Shown here: piece after piece, positions 28,058 to 36,369 of the stretch
How the letters are laid out: every line of letters starts with the position of its first letter
How positions within the stretch are numbered: position 1 is the stretch's first letter
Origin: Paenibacillus odorifer
GTDB taxonomy: Bacteria; Bacillota; Bacilli; Paenibacillales; Paenibacillaceae
Assembly: GCF_000758725.1 (NCBI RefSeq)
Contig: NZ_CP009428.1
Location: forward strand, 434,001 to 498,000
Reading direction: 5' to 3'
DNA length: 64,000 nt
The notes under the pieces: model-generated
Database searches by the model: none
What the model was told of the DNA's origin: nothing
The model's input: only the letters and a program-made list of their open reading frames with translations
Translations under genes and position numbers: made by a program

Positions 28058-28085
28058 AAGCATGTGACATTGTTGTCACATGCTT
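28058..28085 (-). terminator. Hairpin at the 3' end of bceS
   Basis: On the minus strand AAGCATGTGACA pairs perfectly with TGTCACATGCTT around a 4-base loop and is followed by TTATATTTT. The kinase stop codon lies inside the stem. It is good terminator geometry, but the same bases form the operator below. Confidence 0.65.
28063..28080. promoter_or_regulatory. Candidate BceR operator (7-4-7 inverted repeat)
   Basis: TGTGACA, 4 bp, TGTCACA. BceR-type regulators bind inverted repeats of this spacing upstream of their transporter operon. Downstream, a TATAAT box for bceA is seen on the minus strand (28006-28011) without a recognisable -35 box, as expected for an activator-dependent promoter. Confidence 0.6.
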
Positions 28086-29080
28086 GAGATTTTAACGAAT
28101 TCATTTTTGAGTGGGAAGGTTAGAGTAAATGTTGATCCCGCTCCAAGCTTGGATTGAACTCCGATGCTGATGAGTAAGGATTGAGCTGCTTTCTGAGCTA
28201 AATATAAGCCCATGCCTGTGGCTGCATTGTCGCGATGTACAGTAGTGGAAGTAAACCCTCTATCGAAGATGCGCGGCAGGTCCTTCGGATCTATCCCGCG
28301 CCCGGAATCCTTCACCTCAAGAACGATATGTTCAGCTTGCTGGTAGCTATTCACTGTAATATCAGAAGCTTCACTATATTTTACGGCGTTGGTTAGTAGT
28401 TGTCTGAGGATAAAAGCCAGCCATTTAGCATCACTAAGCACTTCAGCAGCTTCTAAGTGCAACTCAAAGCCGATTCCCTTCTGAATACACCAAGACTGTA
28501 ACGTCTTAATCTCACTAAAAATAAGCGTTTCTATATCGATTTGCTCCATATACAGATCGTTTTCAATAAAGGGTATCCGTCTTTGGTGGAGCTGCTGATC
28601 CAGCAGCAGATGAATACGCAGCCACTCATAGGTCAAGTGCCTCTTCATAACATCATCTTCTATACGTTCAATCATTAGATGCATTGCGGTCAGTGGAGTC
28701 TTTACTTCATGAATCCAGGATAACAGCTCATCCTTCTCTTGCTCCAAGTTCATTAGATTGTCTGAAGCAGTCCTCTTTAACAGTTTCACTTGGTTGGTGA
28801 TGCTCTCTTCGATGATTTTCTCAAAAGGACTTTCGGCAAGAGCGATACTTGTCAGATCGAGATCATCGTCCCGCTCATTTAAGCTTTTATAAAATCTGGT
28901 TTCCTTAGGATAGCGAATGACTAGAAAAATTACGAAAAAAATCATTGATAAAGAGACCAGATAGAGCACTGAAGACAGGGGGATGGTCGGGTCCATAAAG
29001 GTGATAAAGAGCATAAATAGATGTACAAAGAGAAAGAGCAGAATCCAACCGAGTCTTTCGAGCAGGTACTTTTTTATCAT
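28076..29080 (-). CDS. bceS: BceS-type intramembrane-sensing histidine kinase
   Basis: 334-aa kinase with two N-terminal helices (residues 10-30 and 35-57) separated by only a few extracellular residues, the hallmark of BceS kinases, which sense through the ABC transporter. The phospho-acceptor is His124 in SWIHEVKTPLT; the ATPase domain shows LLTNAVKYS, DSGRGI and GMGLYL. The ATG at 29080 overlaps the bceR stop codon and has GAGGA six bases upstream. Confidence 0.93.
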   Translation of the reverse strand: MIKKYLLERLGWILLFLFVHLFMLFITFMDPTIPLSSVLYLVSLSMIFFVIFLVIRYPKETRFYKSLNERDDDLDLTSIALAESPFEKIIEESITNQVKLLKRTASDNLMNLEQEKDELLSWIHEVKTPLTAMHLMIERIEDDVMKRHLTYEWLRIHLLLDQQLHQRRIPFIENDLYMEQIDIETLIFSEIKTLQSWCIQKGIGFELHLEAAEVLSDAKWLAFILRQLLTNAVKYSEASDITVNSYQQAEHIVLEVKDSGRGIDPKDLPRIFDRGFTSTTVHRDNAATGMGLYLAQKAAQSLLISIGVQSKLGAGSTFTLTFPLKNEFVKISSM

Positions 29081-29778
29081 ACACAATCCTCTTCAATGGC
29101 TACGTACCCTTGTCCAACCTTCGTCTCAATAAACGCCCCTAATTCAAGCTCGTCCAGCTTTTTGCGCAGCCGATTTACGTTGACGGTGAGGGTGTTATCA
29201 CTAATAAAGCGCTTATCGTCCCATAAGCTATTAATTAATTCCTCGCGGGTGACAATTTTATTCTTTTTCTCAATGAGTAATTTCAATATGAAAATCTCAT
29301 TTTTGGTAAGCTCAATCGATCCCGTGTCGTTGGTCACTGAATTCCGCTCATAATCGACGGTAGCTCCGCACCACGTTTTGAGTTCAATGTTATCCGAATT
29401 GTAATTGTACACACGTCGGAGAATGGCTTGCACCTTGGCAATGAGTACATCGAAATGGAAGGGCTTTTGGATATAATCATCGGCTCCCAGCTGCATGGAC
29501 ATCACCATATCTGTCGGATGATCCCGGGAGGATAAGAAGATAATCGGCAGGTTAGAGTGAGAGCGAATCATTCTGCACCAATGAAATCCATCGAATTTGG
29601 GTAATTGGATATCAATTATCACTAAATCAGGTTTGATTTCCGTGAATTCCTGTGTAACATTGTTGAAATCTTGAATGCCATATACATCATAAGACCACTG
29701 CGTAAGCCGCTCTTTGATCTCATTAAACAGCGTTGTATCATCTTCGATTAATAAAAGCTTGAACAAATCGGTCACCAC
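29077..29778 (-). CDS. bceR: BceR-type OmpR-family response regulator
   Basis: 233 aa: receiver with acidic pocket IEDD and phosphorylatable Asp56 in LVIIDIQLP, and the conserved Lys in YIQKPFH; C-terminal winged helix containing LTKNEIFILKLLIE and NTLTVNVNRLRKKL. First gene of the module; it should activate bceAB on antibiotic exposure. The start is uncertain: tandem GTG codons at 29778 lack a clear ribosome site, and a TTG four codons further in is possible. Confidence 0.91.
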   Translation of the reverse strand: MVTDLFKLLLIEDDTTLFNEIKERLTQWSYDVYGIQDFNNVTQEFTEIKPDLVIIDIQLPKFDGFHWCRMIRSHSNLPIIFLSSRDHPTDMVMSMQLGADDYIQKPFHFDVLIAKVQAILRRVYNYNSDNIELKTWCGATVDYERNSVTNDTGSIELTKNEIFILKLLIEKKNKIVTREELINSLWDDKRFISDNTLTVNVNRLRKKLDELELGAFIETKVGQGYVAIEEDCV

Positions 29779-29843
29779 ACTTTTAGTTTCGTACCTTGCG
29801 TTTAGAATACGCTTAAACGATTGAAGCCATACTTTGATTGTGC

Positions 29844-30734
29844 TTAGAGCATTGCAGATAACACTGTCTGATAATGCGCAAATTCCTTCGTTTCATTAAA
29901 TTGAGGGCACATTTTCAAGGAGAGCAGGGCGCTTTCGATTAAGAACTCTCTTGGTTCCTTGTTGTTCATGATCTCTTCTTGGATAAAATATAACAGCTTT
30001 AGTGCATTGGACAGGTTAGGATCATCAGCGGCGAATGATTTATCTATGATTTTTTTTAAGCTCACGGTCGCAAACGATAAATCATTATTAAAAAAATCAG
30101 TGTATTCAGCAACAGGCAATAGTTTCCCTACATGATCGGGGGAGATAAGTTGGATTCCCTTTTCGCTTACATCCTCAACAATCGTCTGGATAAGAGTAGT
30201 GCAATAATTAATGATTTGTTGAGAGGTAATGACTTCATTCATGGCACTGTTAATTTGCAGCATATGTTGCAAGATGCCTGTGAAAATGATGGCTCCATCC
30301 AGTAGATAGGGCTTCTTATCTTCAGAAAATATATGCAGGAAACGTTCATGCACCCAGGTTAATAAGGTGAATTTAGTTTTTTTGATGAACGTAATTAAGT
30401 CCGGATCATTGGAGACCAGGGCATCTTCAACCAGCTGCAACAATTTATTTTTCTTATTGATTTTCATAACCAGTTGAACTTGTTTAGCGAATATATCAAT
30501 GTCAGAGGGGTCCTGGCCAATGAGCAGGCCATTTCTGCCTTCTTCCAGCTGGTCATGAATAGAGGTGAATACAGCTTTAAAGAGATCCCCTTTGGAAGGG
30601 AAATAATTATAAAAAGATCCTTTGGAGATCCGGCTGTGATTCAGAATGTCCTGTATGGATGTGGCGTGGTAGCCTTTTTCAATAAATAATTCATGTGCTT
30701 TTTGAATCACTTGCTCTTTCCGTTTATTTATCAT
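29844..30734 (-). CDS. TetR-family transcriptional regulator
   Basis: 296 aa, longer than the usual 190-220. The N-terminal TetR helix-turn-helix reads ATSIQDILNHSRISKGSFYNYFPSKGDLF; the long helical remainder is the ligand/dimer domain. ATG 30734 is preceded by AAAGGGG; an upstream frame extension was not used. Divergent from the DHA2 pump at 30940, and probably its repressor through the palindrome at 30893-30906. Confidence 0.92.
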   Translation of the reverse strand: MINKRKEQVIQKAHELFIEKGYHATSIQDILNHSRISKGSFYNYFPSKGDLFKAVFTSIHDQLEEGRNGLLIGQDPSDIDIFAKQVQLVMKINKKNKLLQLVEDALVSNDPDLITFIKKTKFTLLTWVHERFLHIFSEDKKPYLLDGAIIFTGILQHMLQINSAMNEVITSQQIINYCTTLIQTIVEDVSEKGIQLISPDHVGKLLPVAEYTDFFNNDLSFATVSLKKIIDKSFAADDPNLSNALKLLYFIQEEIMNNKEPREFLIESALLSLKMCPQFNETKEFAHYQTVLSAML

Positions 30735-30844
30735 CTTAGGTGCCCCTTTAAGCTGGACTCTTTTGTGCAAAAAAAACACTTCACGTAGAATAGACTAGCT
30801 TATATTTCCACTTAATACAATTTAGTTTTTAAATGAATTCTGAC

Positions 30845-30906
30845 TTGCCAAGCAGTAAATATAAGAGTAATATATTCTACATTGTAACATAAGTTCAAAT
30901 TTGAAC
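30845..30906 (+). promoter_or_regulatory. Promoter region of the second DHA2 pump with palindromic operator
   Basis: A possible promoter is TTGCCA (30845-30850), 17 bp, TAATAT (30868-30873). Downstream lies the perfect 14-bp palindrome GTTCAAATTTGAAC (30893-30906). Its core equals that in the promoter of the other DHA2 pump at 1165-1180. It is the best candidate for the TetR operator. Confidence 0.6.
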
Positions 30907-30939
30907 CGACGGTATGATTATAGAATGGAGGATTCCAAA

Positions 30940-32463
30940 ATGAAAACGAAAGAAAGTAAAGCGTCCTATGGGATTTTGGCAATCCTTATGATTGGTGCAT
31001 TTGTTGCTTTACTAAGTAATACACTACTCAATATAGCTTTACCATCGATTATGAAGGATTTTGATGTCAGTGCCTCAACGGTACAGTGGCTATCGACGGG
31101 TTATATGCTAGTGAACGGGATCATGATTCCTTCAACGGCCTTTTTAATTCAAAAGTATACAGCGAGACGATTATTCTTAATCGCCATTGGATTATTTGCA
31201 ATAGGGACCTTTATTGGAGGCTTTGCTCCAAGTTTCCCTGTATTATTGATTGCGAGAATGGTCCAAGCCTCAGGGGCCGCAATTATGATGCCATTATTAA
31301 TGAATGTATTGTTTACCACATTTCCACCTGAAAAACGCGGCTCGGCCATGGGGATGTTTGGTTTGGTTATGATTTTTGCACCAGCCATTGGTCCTACACT
31401 GTCAGGATGGATTATTCAGCATTATGAATGGCCTGTGCTGTTCTTTATGATTGCACCTATCGCCGTATTGGTGTTCATTCTTGCCTTCTTCAAACTGCAT
31501 GATCCTAAAAAAGATGTGGCTATTAAAATCGATATTCTATCTGTAGTTCTATCAGCGATTGGGTTCGGGGGTCTTCTATACGGCTTCAGTTCCGCTGGGA
31601 ATAAAGGATGGGATGATCCAATGGTCTACTCCACCCTTTCTATCGGGGTAATTGGTTTAGTGATATTCATAATGCGCCAGATGAGAATGAAGGAGCCTAT
31701 GCTTAACTTCAGAGTGTACAAATATCCGATGTTCGCTTTATCCTCAGCGATTTCGATTACACTGAATATGGCGATGTTCTCAGCGATGATGTTAATGCCG
31801 ATTTACCTGCAAAATATTAGAGGCATTTCACCTCTGGATTCGGGACTCCTAATGTTGCCTGGTGCGTTGATTATGGGGGTTATGTCTCCAATCACAGGTA
31901 AATTGTTCGATAAATTCGGCGGCAAAGTCTTGGCGTTAATGGGTCTGGCTATCGTAGTGATCAGTACGTATTTCTTTAGTGATCTAACTGAAACAACGAA
32001 ATATTCGACACTTATGATTTTGTATTCTGTGAGAATGTTCGGGATTTCAATGGTTATGATGCCTGTGATGACCAATGGTCTGAACTCCATCCCGGCTAAA
32101 TATATACCGCATGGTACAGCCATGAACAGTACGATTCAGCAAGTCTCCGGAGCGATTGGCGGGGCGCTGCTTGTAACGATTATGTCTAACAGTACCACTT
32201 CACATGTCAAAGATATGGTAGCAGAAGCTGTGAGTAAATTAACGGCTAAACCTTCTGCAGAGCAATTGCTTGGTATTCAAAACCAAGTCATCGCAAAAGC
32301 AACGATCGAAGGAATTAACGATGCGTTCTTAGTGTCAGTAGGCGTAGCCATCATTGCCTTTATCCTAGCTTTCTTCATAAAAAGAGGGATACAGCCTAAG
32401 GATACAGAAACAGTCGAAGAAAAAGTGGCTGTTAAACAAGTTTCATCCGCTAGATCGATGTAA
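30940..32463 (+). CDS. DHA2-family MFS multidrug transporter (LmrB/EmrB-like)
   Basis: 507 aa, 14 predicted helices. Helix 1 carries LLSNTLLNIALPSIM, a variant of the DHA2 motif D; WLSTGYMLVNGIMIP and the helix-4/5 region with GPTLSGWI (motif C) also fit. GGAGG eight bases before ATG 30940 fixes the start. Regulated most likely by the divergent TetR protein. Substrate unknown. Confidence 0.93.
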   Translation: MKTKESKASYGILAILMIGAFVALLSNTLLNIALPSIMKDFDVSASTVQWLSTGYMLVNGIMIPSTAFLIQKYTARRLFLIAIGLFAIGTFIGGFAPSFPVLLIARMVQASGAAIMMPLLMNVLFTTFPPEKRGSAMGMFGLVMIFAPAIGPTLSGWIIQHYEWPVLFFMIAPIAVLVFILAFFKLHDPKKDVAIKIDILSVVLSAIGFGGLLYGFSSAGNKGWDDPMVYSTLSIGVIGLVIFIMRQMRMKEPMLNFRVYKYPMFALSSAISITLNMAMFSAMMLMPIYLQNIRGISPLDSGLLMLPGALIMGVMSPITGKLFDKFGGKVLALMGLAIVVISTYFFSDLTETTKYSTLMILYSVRMFGISMVMMPVMTNGLNSIPAKYIPHGTAMNSTIQQVSGAIGGALLVTIMSNSTTSHVKDMVAEAVSKLTAKPSAEQLLGIQNQVIAKATIEGINDAFLVSVGVAIIAFILAFFIKRGIQPKDTETVEEKVAVKQVSSARSM

Positions 32464-32475
32464 TTTGCTATGCAG

Positions 32476-32508
32476 AAAGACGCTCACCTGTGGTGGGCGT
32501 CTTTTTTG
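32476..32508 (+). terminator. Intrinsic terminator after the DHA2 pump
   Basis: AAAGACGCTCACC pairs with GGTGGGCGTCTTT, followed by TTTT. Confidence 0.88.
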
Positions 32509-32510
32509 TC

Positions 32511-33557
32511 TTAATTAAAAATAGAGCTCTGAGTGAGTCTTGGTCCATCCTGAATGACCGTTATGGAGTCGTTTCCACCTACATAAATTCTATTTGTGAG
32601 CGGGTTTAGCACAGTACTGCCTGATACAGAGGGGAATCTTGCGAGCCGTTTAAACGTGGTGGCGTTATAAACGGACATATGATTTTTATCGAAATTACCA
32701 ACAAATAAATGATTTGTATTCGGATTAATGGTTATGTTGGAGGAAGTAGGAAGAACCTTTGTTGTAATGATTTTGTTGTTATTTCCATTGATGACGAATA
32801 GCTTTCCTTTACCTTCAACTTGTGCACTTGAAACAAAAATACGGTTCGTCAGGGGATTTATAACGACCTCGCTTTGCAGACGTCCCAGCTGTACATTACG
32901 CAACAATTTGTTGGTTCGGCCATTGATCACAGAAAGAAACCGGCTTAAGTTATTAGCGACATAAATACGATTGGTAATTTTATTAAGTGCTGGCGCTATC
33001 ACGGGGTTACTTCCGACTTTTATTGTCGCAATGATAGCCTGTGTAGTTCCGTTAATGACGGTGACGCTATCATTTGCTGTATTGGTCACATAGACACGGT
33101 TTGTAAGCTCATTGATAACGATTCTGGAAGGGCGTCCACCGATTTCAATCTTTTTGCGGACCTGATTTGTTTTCCCGTCTATGACGAATAGGGTTCCGAA
33201 TGCGCTAGTTACATAAATCAGATTGGTTAGAACATTCACTCCGATATTGTCTGGGAATCGGCCTACTTTGACAGTTTTGATTACCTGGTTTGTCCGCCCG
33301 TTTATGACAGAGACATTTTCGTCACGGAAGTTAGGTACATAAATCCGGTTGGTTTGGGGGTTGATTCCGAGCTGAGACGGCAGTCTTCCTACAGGGATCC
33401 GAGCGATAATGCGATTAGTTCTGCCCTCCAATACCCCGATAGTTCCAGCCTCGGTGTCTGGGTTTACAAAGTATACTCGATTCGTGACGACATTTACTTT
33501 TATATCTCCGATCGGTCCGGCAGAGCGGACTGTAGCAATCACTTTTGGCTGCGCCAT
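32511..33557 (-). CDS. YVTN-type beta-propeller repeat protein (YncE-like)
   Basis: 348 aa made of about eight repeats of roughly 42 residues, each with a core such as NPLTNRIYV followed by VINGRTNKLL. This is the YVTN seven- or eight-bladed beta-propeller pattern. There is no signal peptide, membrane helix or catalytic motif. ATG 33557 follows AAAGGGG; an upstream extension lacks support. Such proteins are often binding scaffolds or surface proteins, but nothing nearby indicates a partner, so function is unknown. Confidence 0.85.
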   Translation of the reverse strand: MAQPKVIATVRSAGPIGDIKVNVVTNRVYFVNPDTEAGTIGVLEGRTNRIIARIPVGRLPSQLGINPQTNRIYVPNFRDENVSVINGRTNQVIKTVKVGRFPDNIGVNVLTNLIYVTSAFGTLFVIDGKTNQVRKKIEIGGRPSRIVINELTNRVYVTNTANDSVTVINGTTQAIIATIKVGSNPVIAPALNKITNRIYVANNLSRFLSVINGRTNKLLRNVQLGRLQSEVVINPLTNRIFVSSAQVEGKGKLFVINGNNNKIITTKVLPTSSNITINPNTNHLFVGNFDKNHMSVYNATTFKRLARFPSVSGSTVLNPLTNRIYVGGNDSITVIQDGPRLTQSSIFN

Positions 33558-33742
33558 GCTTTTACCCCTTTCCAAGTAAATAGATACTTCATTATATTTA
33601 GGCTTAGGCAAAAGGGTACTTCATTTATCCTTGCAAGATATATATTAGGAGTGTAGAATGGTACTCCATTATCCAAATATTAGGTTAGGTGTAAGCGTTT
33701 TATTTTTTGAAAAATTGAGATTGATTGGAGGTTGGGGTTGAG

Positions 33743-34624
33743 ATGGTGAAATCAGTGTTGTCGGATATTTTATTAACACCTGATAAGACGCAGCTTCATA
33801 GTGAATTGTTAGAGGAAATTGGGCAGTATATCACGCAAGAAATTCTAAATCATCCGTTAATGAAAGAGGAGAGTCAGCGGGTAAGTATTCTCCTTGATGG
33901 ATCGACCGCACTTGGTGTGGTGGATGAGCAGTCGGATGTGGATGTAATCATTATTTGTCAGGACGAGTATTATAGCAGCATTAATCATCGGTTCGAGCAA
34001 GCGGGGTTGATCCCGGAGCAAAGTAGTTTTTTTATGGATTTACGACTTCCCAGCGGCAAGTCCGGACATTACACACTGCATAAAATATCAGAAATCAAAG
34101 CGGCGTTAATGAGCGGAAGTATGGAATGGCTGTGGAATGCTTCTGTTTCTTATATCTACTATGACCGATTGGATGTAAAGTCACTTTTTGATGCCTATGT
34201 GCCCCTCCAACCTGAAGTTCTAATGAGATTTCGTAAGAATTCATACATACAGTTAAGAAGTTATGCCAAAAGCTTAGATAATCCTGTAGTGCGTGGCGAT
34301 GCCTTTCCTATTTTATTTTTAGCGGTTTCTCTTTATAAAGAAGCATTACGCTGTGCCATTACTATTGAAGGTTATCCCTACCCCTACGACAAATGGCTGG
34401 TACCTGTAGCCAAACAAACGACTGTCGGACGAAAGATTACGGAGTGTGCGGGCGATTTTTGGAGTTTTATTAGAGATGATGAATCCTTTGCCCCTATGTA
34501 CCAAGAGGATAATAACTTTGTCAAAATGGAAAAACGTTTCCGGAAGATACTTGTAAAGGAATTCCGCATGCGGGGGATCGATGAACCTTGGTTAGTAGAG
34601 TGGTGGAAGTTTATGGAGGAGTGA
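33743..34624 (+). CDS. Nucleotidyltransferase-fold protein (pol-beta superfamily)
   Basis: 293 aa. The motif LLDGSTALGVVDEQSDVDVIII gives the GS-x9-DxD signature with two metal-binding Asp, and MDLRL later supplies a plausible third acidic residue. The C-terminal half is helical, as in aminoglycoside- or tRNA-type nucleotidyltransferases. GGAGG lies 11 bases before ATG 33743. Substrate cannot be told: relatives modify antibiotics, nucleic acids or proteins. Confidence 0.78.
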   Translation: MVKSVLSDILLTPDKTQLHSELLEEIGQYITQEILNHPLMKEESQRVSILLDGSTALGVVDEQSDVDVIIICQDEYYSSINHRFEQAGLIPEQSSFFMDLRLPSGKSGHYTLHKISEIKAALMSGSMEWLWNASVSYIYYDRLDVKSLFDAYVPLQPEVLMRFRKNSYIQLRSYAKSLDNPVVRGDAFPILFLAVSLYKEALRCAITIEGYPYPYDKWLVPVAKQTTVGRKITECAGDFWSFIRDDESFAPMYQEDNNFVKMEKRFRKILVKEFRMRGIDEPWLVEWWKFMEE

Positions 34625-34960
34625 ATGGAGCTATAGGGTGAGTTAGTGGTTGAGTGTAGTGGTTAGTGGCTGGGGTGGTTGGAGAGGTGGCGGAGGGAGT
34701 GAAGTGGTTATTGTGAGGTGAAGTGGCTATGGTGGATTGTAGTGGCTGCAGTAGCGTAGTAGCTGTGGTGGCTGGAGAGGTGGCGGAGGGAGTGAAATGG
34801 TTATTATGAGGTGAAGCTATGGTGGACTATAGTGGCTGTAGTAGCGTAGTGGCTGTAGTAGCGTAGTAGCTGTGGTGGCTAGGGTGGTGGAATGGTCGGG
34901 TGGTTGAAGTGGCTATAGTGTTTGGGTGAGTGGCTGTAGTGATTAAGTAACTTAAATGCC
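34625..34960. repeat. G/T-rich degenerate repeat tract
   Basis: Strand-biased sequence built from TGGCTG, GTAGTGG and GTAGCGTAGT motifs. A longer unit starting GGAGAGGTGGCGGAGGGAGT recurs at 34681 and 34774, a period of 93 bp; shorter units repeat inside it. No protein-coding gene is seen. It lies between the nucleotidyltransferase and tagA-like genes. Confidence 0.7.
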
Positions 34961-35024
34961 CCCCCTTCCTCCTCTTGATTATGGTAAGGTATATTGAAGT
35001 GAAATTTTAGTGAGAGGTGATTAT

Positions 35025-35774
35025 ATGGACGGGACAGTTTCAATATTAGGAGTTCCCTTTTCAAAACTAACACTACATGAGACAACACTTCATCTAACAA
35101 AACATATTCAATCCGGAGAACCGAAACTTTTCCATTTGATCACGGCTAACCCGGAAATTACGATAACAAGTCAATCGGACGAGTTGCTACGAACCATACT
35201 TCAAGAAGCGGATTTAATCACTCCTGACGGGATTGGCATTGTGATGGCTTCAAAAAGAAAAGGCGATCCTATTGCTGAGAGGGTAACTGGATATGAGCTG
35301 CTTCTTGAGCTTTTGGAGCAAGGAAATAGCTTGGGATGGAGTTTTTATTTCTTGGGAACAGATGAGCTTACCAGTTGTAAAGCGGTCGAAAAGATCACGG
35401 AGTTATATTCGAATGTGAAGATTGCAGGAAGACATAATGGTTTTCTTACCAAGGAAGAGGAGCCTGCCATTGTAGCAGAGATTCAGCGTGCACAGCCGGA
35501 TTTTCTGATCGTTGCGATGGGGGCGCCATACTCTGACAAATGGGTATATAAGCACAAACAGGAGCTTACGCAGGTAAAAGTTGTTTTTGGCGTGGGGGGC
35601 AGCTTGGATGTAATAGCGGGAAAAGTTACTCCTGCACCAGCGCTATGGAAAAAACTCAATCTGGAGTGGTTGCATCGACTTTTGTTCGCTCCAGTTGCGA
35701 AGGGACAAAAGTCGCGATGGCGCAGACAGGCAGTTCTGCCCAAATTCGTGTTCCGAGCTATGATTAAGAAATGA
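35025..35774 (+). CDS. tagA: WecG/TagA/CpsF-family glycosyltransferase (ManNAc transferase)
   Basis: 249-aa GT26 enzyme that adds N-acetylmannosamine (or a related sugar) to undecaprenyl-PP-GlcNAc in wall teichoic acid or secondary polymer synthesis. The family's catalytic region is visible: Thr40 in ITANPE and Asp68 in LITPDGIG, then GRHNGFL, VAMGAPYSDKW and GVGGSLDVIAGK. The basic C-terminal tail (WRRQAV) fits membrane attachment. AGAGGTGA precedes ATG 35025. It stands alone between repeat arrays, not in a tag operon, so its polymer is uncertain. Confidence 0.92.
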   Translation: MDGTVSILGVPFSKLTLHETTLHLTKHIQSGEPKLFHLITANPEITITSQSDELLRTILQEADLITPDGIGIVMASKRKGDPIAERVTGYELLLELLEQGNSLGWSFYFLGTDELTSCKAVEKITELYSNVKIAGRHNGFLTKEEEPAIVAEIQRAQPDFLIVAMGAPYSDKWVYKHKQELTQVKVVFGVGGSLDVIAGKVTPAPALWKKLNLEWLHRLLFAPVAKGQKSRWRRQAVLPKFVFRAMIKK

Positions 35775-35776
35775 AG

Positions 35777-35806
35777 AAAAGGCCTCGTTTATGGGGGCCT
35801 TTTTTG
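35777..35806 (+). terminator. Intrinsic terminator after the tagA-like gene
   Basis: AAAAGGCC and GGGGCCTTTT pair across a short AT-rich loop and run into T residues. Confidence 0.82.
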
Positions 35807-35854
35807 GTTCGGTTGGTGTGAGAGGAAGAGGAGGCAGGTGTGAGAGTAGGAAGT

Positions 35855-36237
35855 AAGGAGTAAGGGGAAGAGTAATAGTGGTTAGTGGGAGTGAGGTGAG
35901 GAGTAGGGGGAAGAGTAATAGTGGTTAGTGGGAGTGAGGTAAGGAGTAGGGGCAAGAGTAAGTAGTGGGATTGAGGTAAGGAGTAGGGGCAAGAGTAAGT
36001 AGTGGGATTGAGGTAAGGAGTAGGAGTAAAAGTGAGTAGTAGGATTGAGGTAAGGAGTAGGGGCAAGAGTAAGTAGTGGGATTGAGGTAAGGAGTAGGAG
36101 TAAAAGTGAGTAGTAGGATTGAGGTAAGGAGTAGGAGTAAAAGTGAGTAGTGGGATTGAGGTAGGGAGTAGGAGTAAAAGTGAGTAGTGGGATTGAGGTA
36201 AGGAGTAGGAGTAAAAGTGAGTAGTGGGAGTAAGTGT
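35855..36237. repeat. 37-bp purine-rich tandem repeat (minisatellite)
   Basis: Starts with two 43-bp units (35855, 35898), then settles to an exact 37-bp period with unit starts at 35941, 35978, 36015, 36052, 36089, 36126, 36163 and 36200. Each unit begins AAGGAGTAGG and contains GAGTA and GATTGAG. The plus strand is almost free of C. Two unit types (GGGGCAAGAG and GGAGTAAAAG) are interspersed. The open frame on the opposite strand is low-complexity and is not considered a gene. Confidence 0.88.
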
Positions 36238-36369
36238 AAGAGTAGCGAGTAGAATGTAAGTGCGACTATAGTTGTGACCTTTAAACAAATTAATAATAAT
36301 AAACAACACCGATTCTGGTTGATGCCATAGCCTCGTATTTAATTCAAGCTAAAAGCTAAAGGGGTACAA

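Noticed and set aside
28063..28080. A transposon end or recombination site
   Set aside because: The palindrome is single-copy here, overlaps the bceS stop codon, and is better explained as terminator and/or BceR operator.
35764..36309. A 181-residue Leu/Pro/Thr/Ser/Tyr-rich protein on the minus strand
   Set aside because: It is the translation of the 37-bp minisatellite, has no ribosome site and is convergent with and overlaps the tagA terminator.
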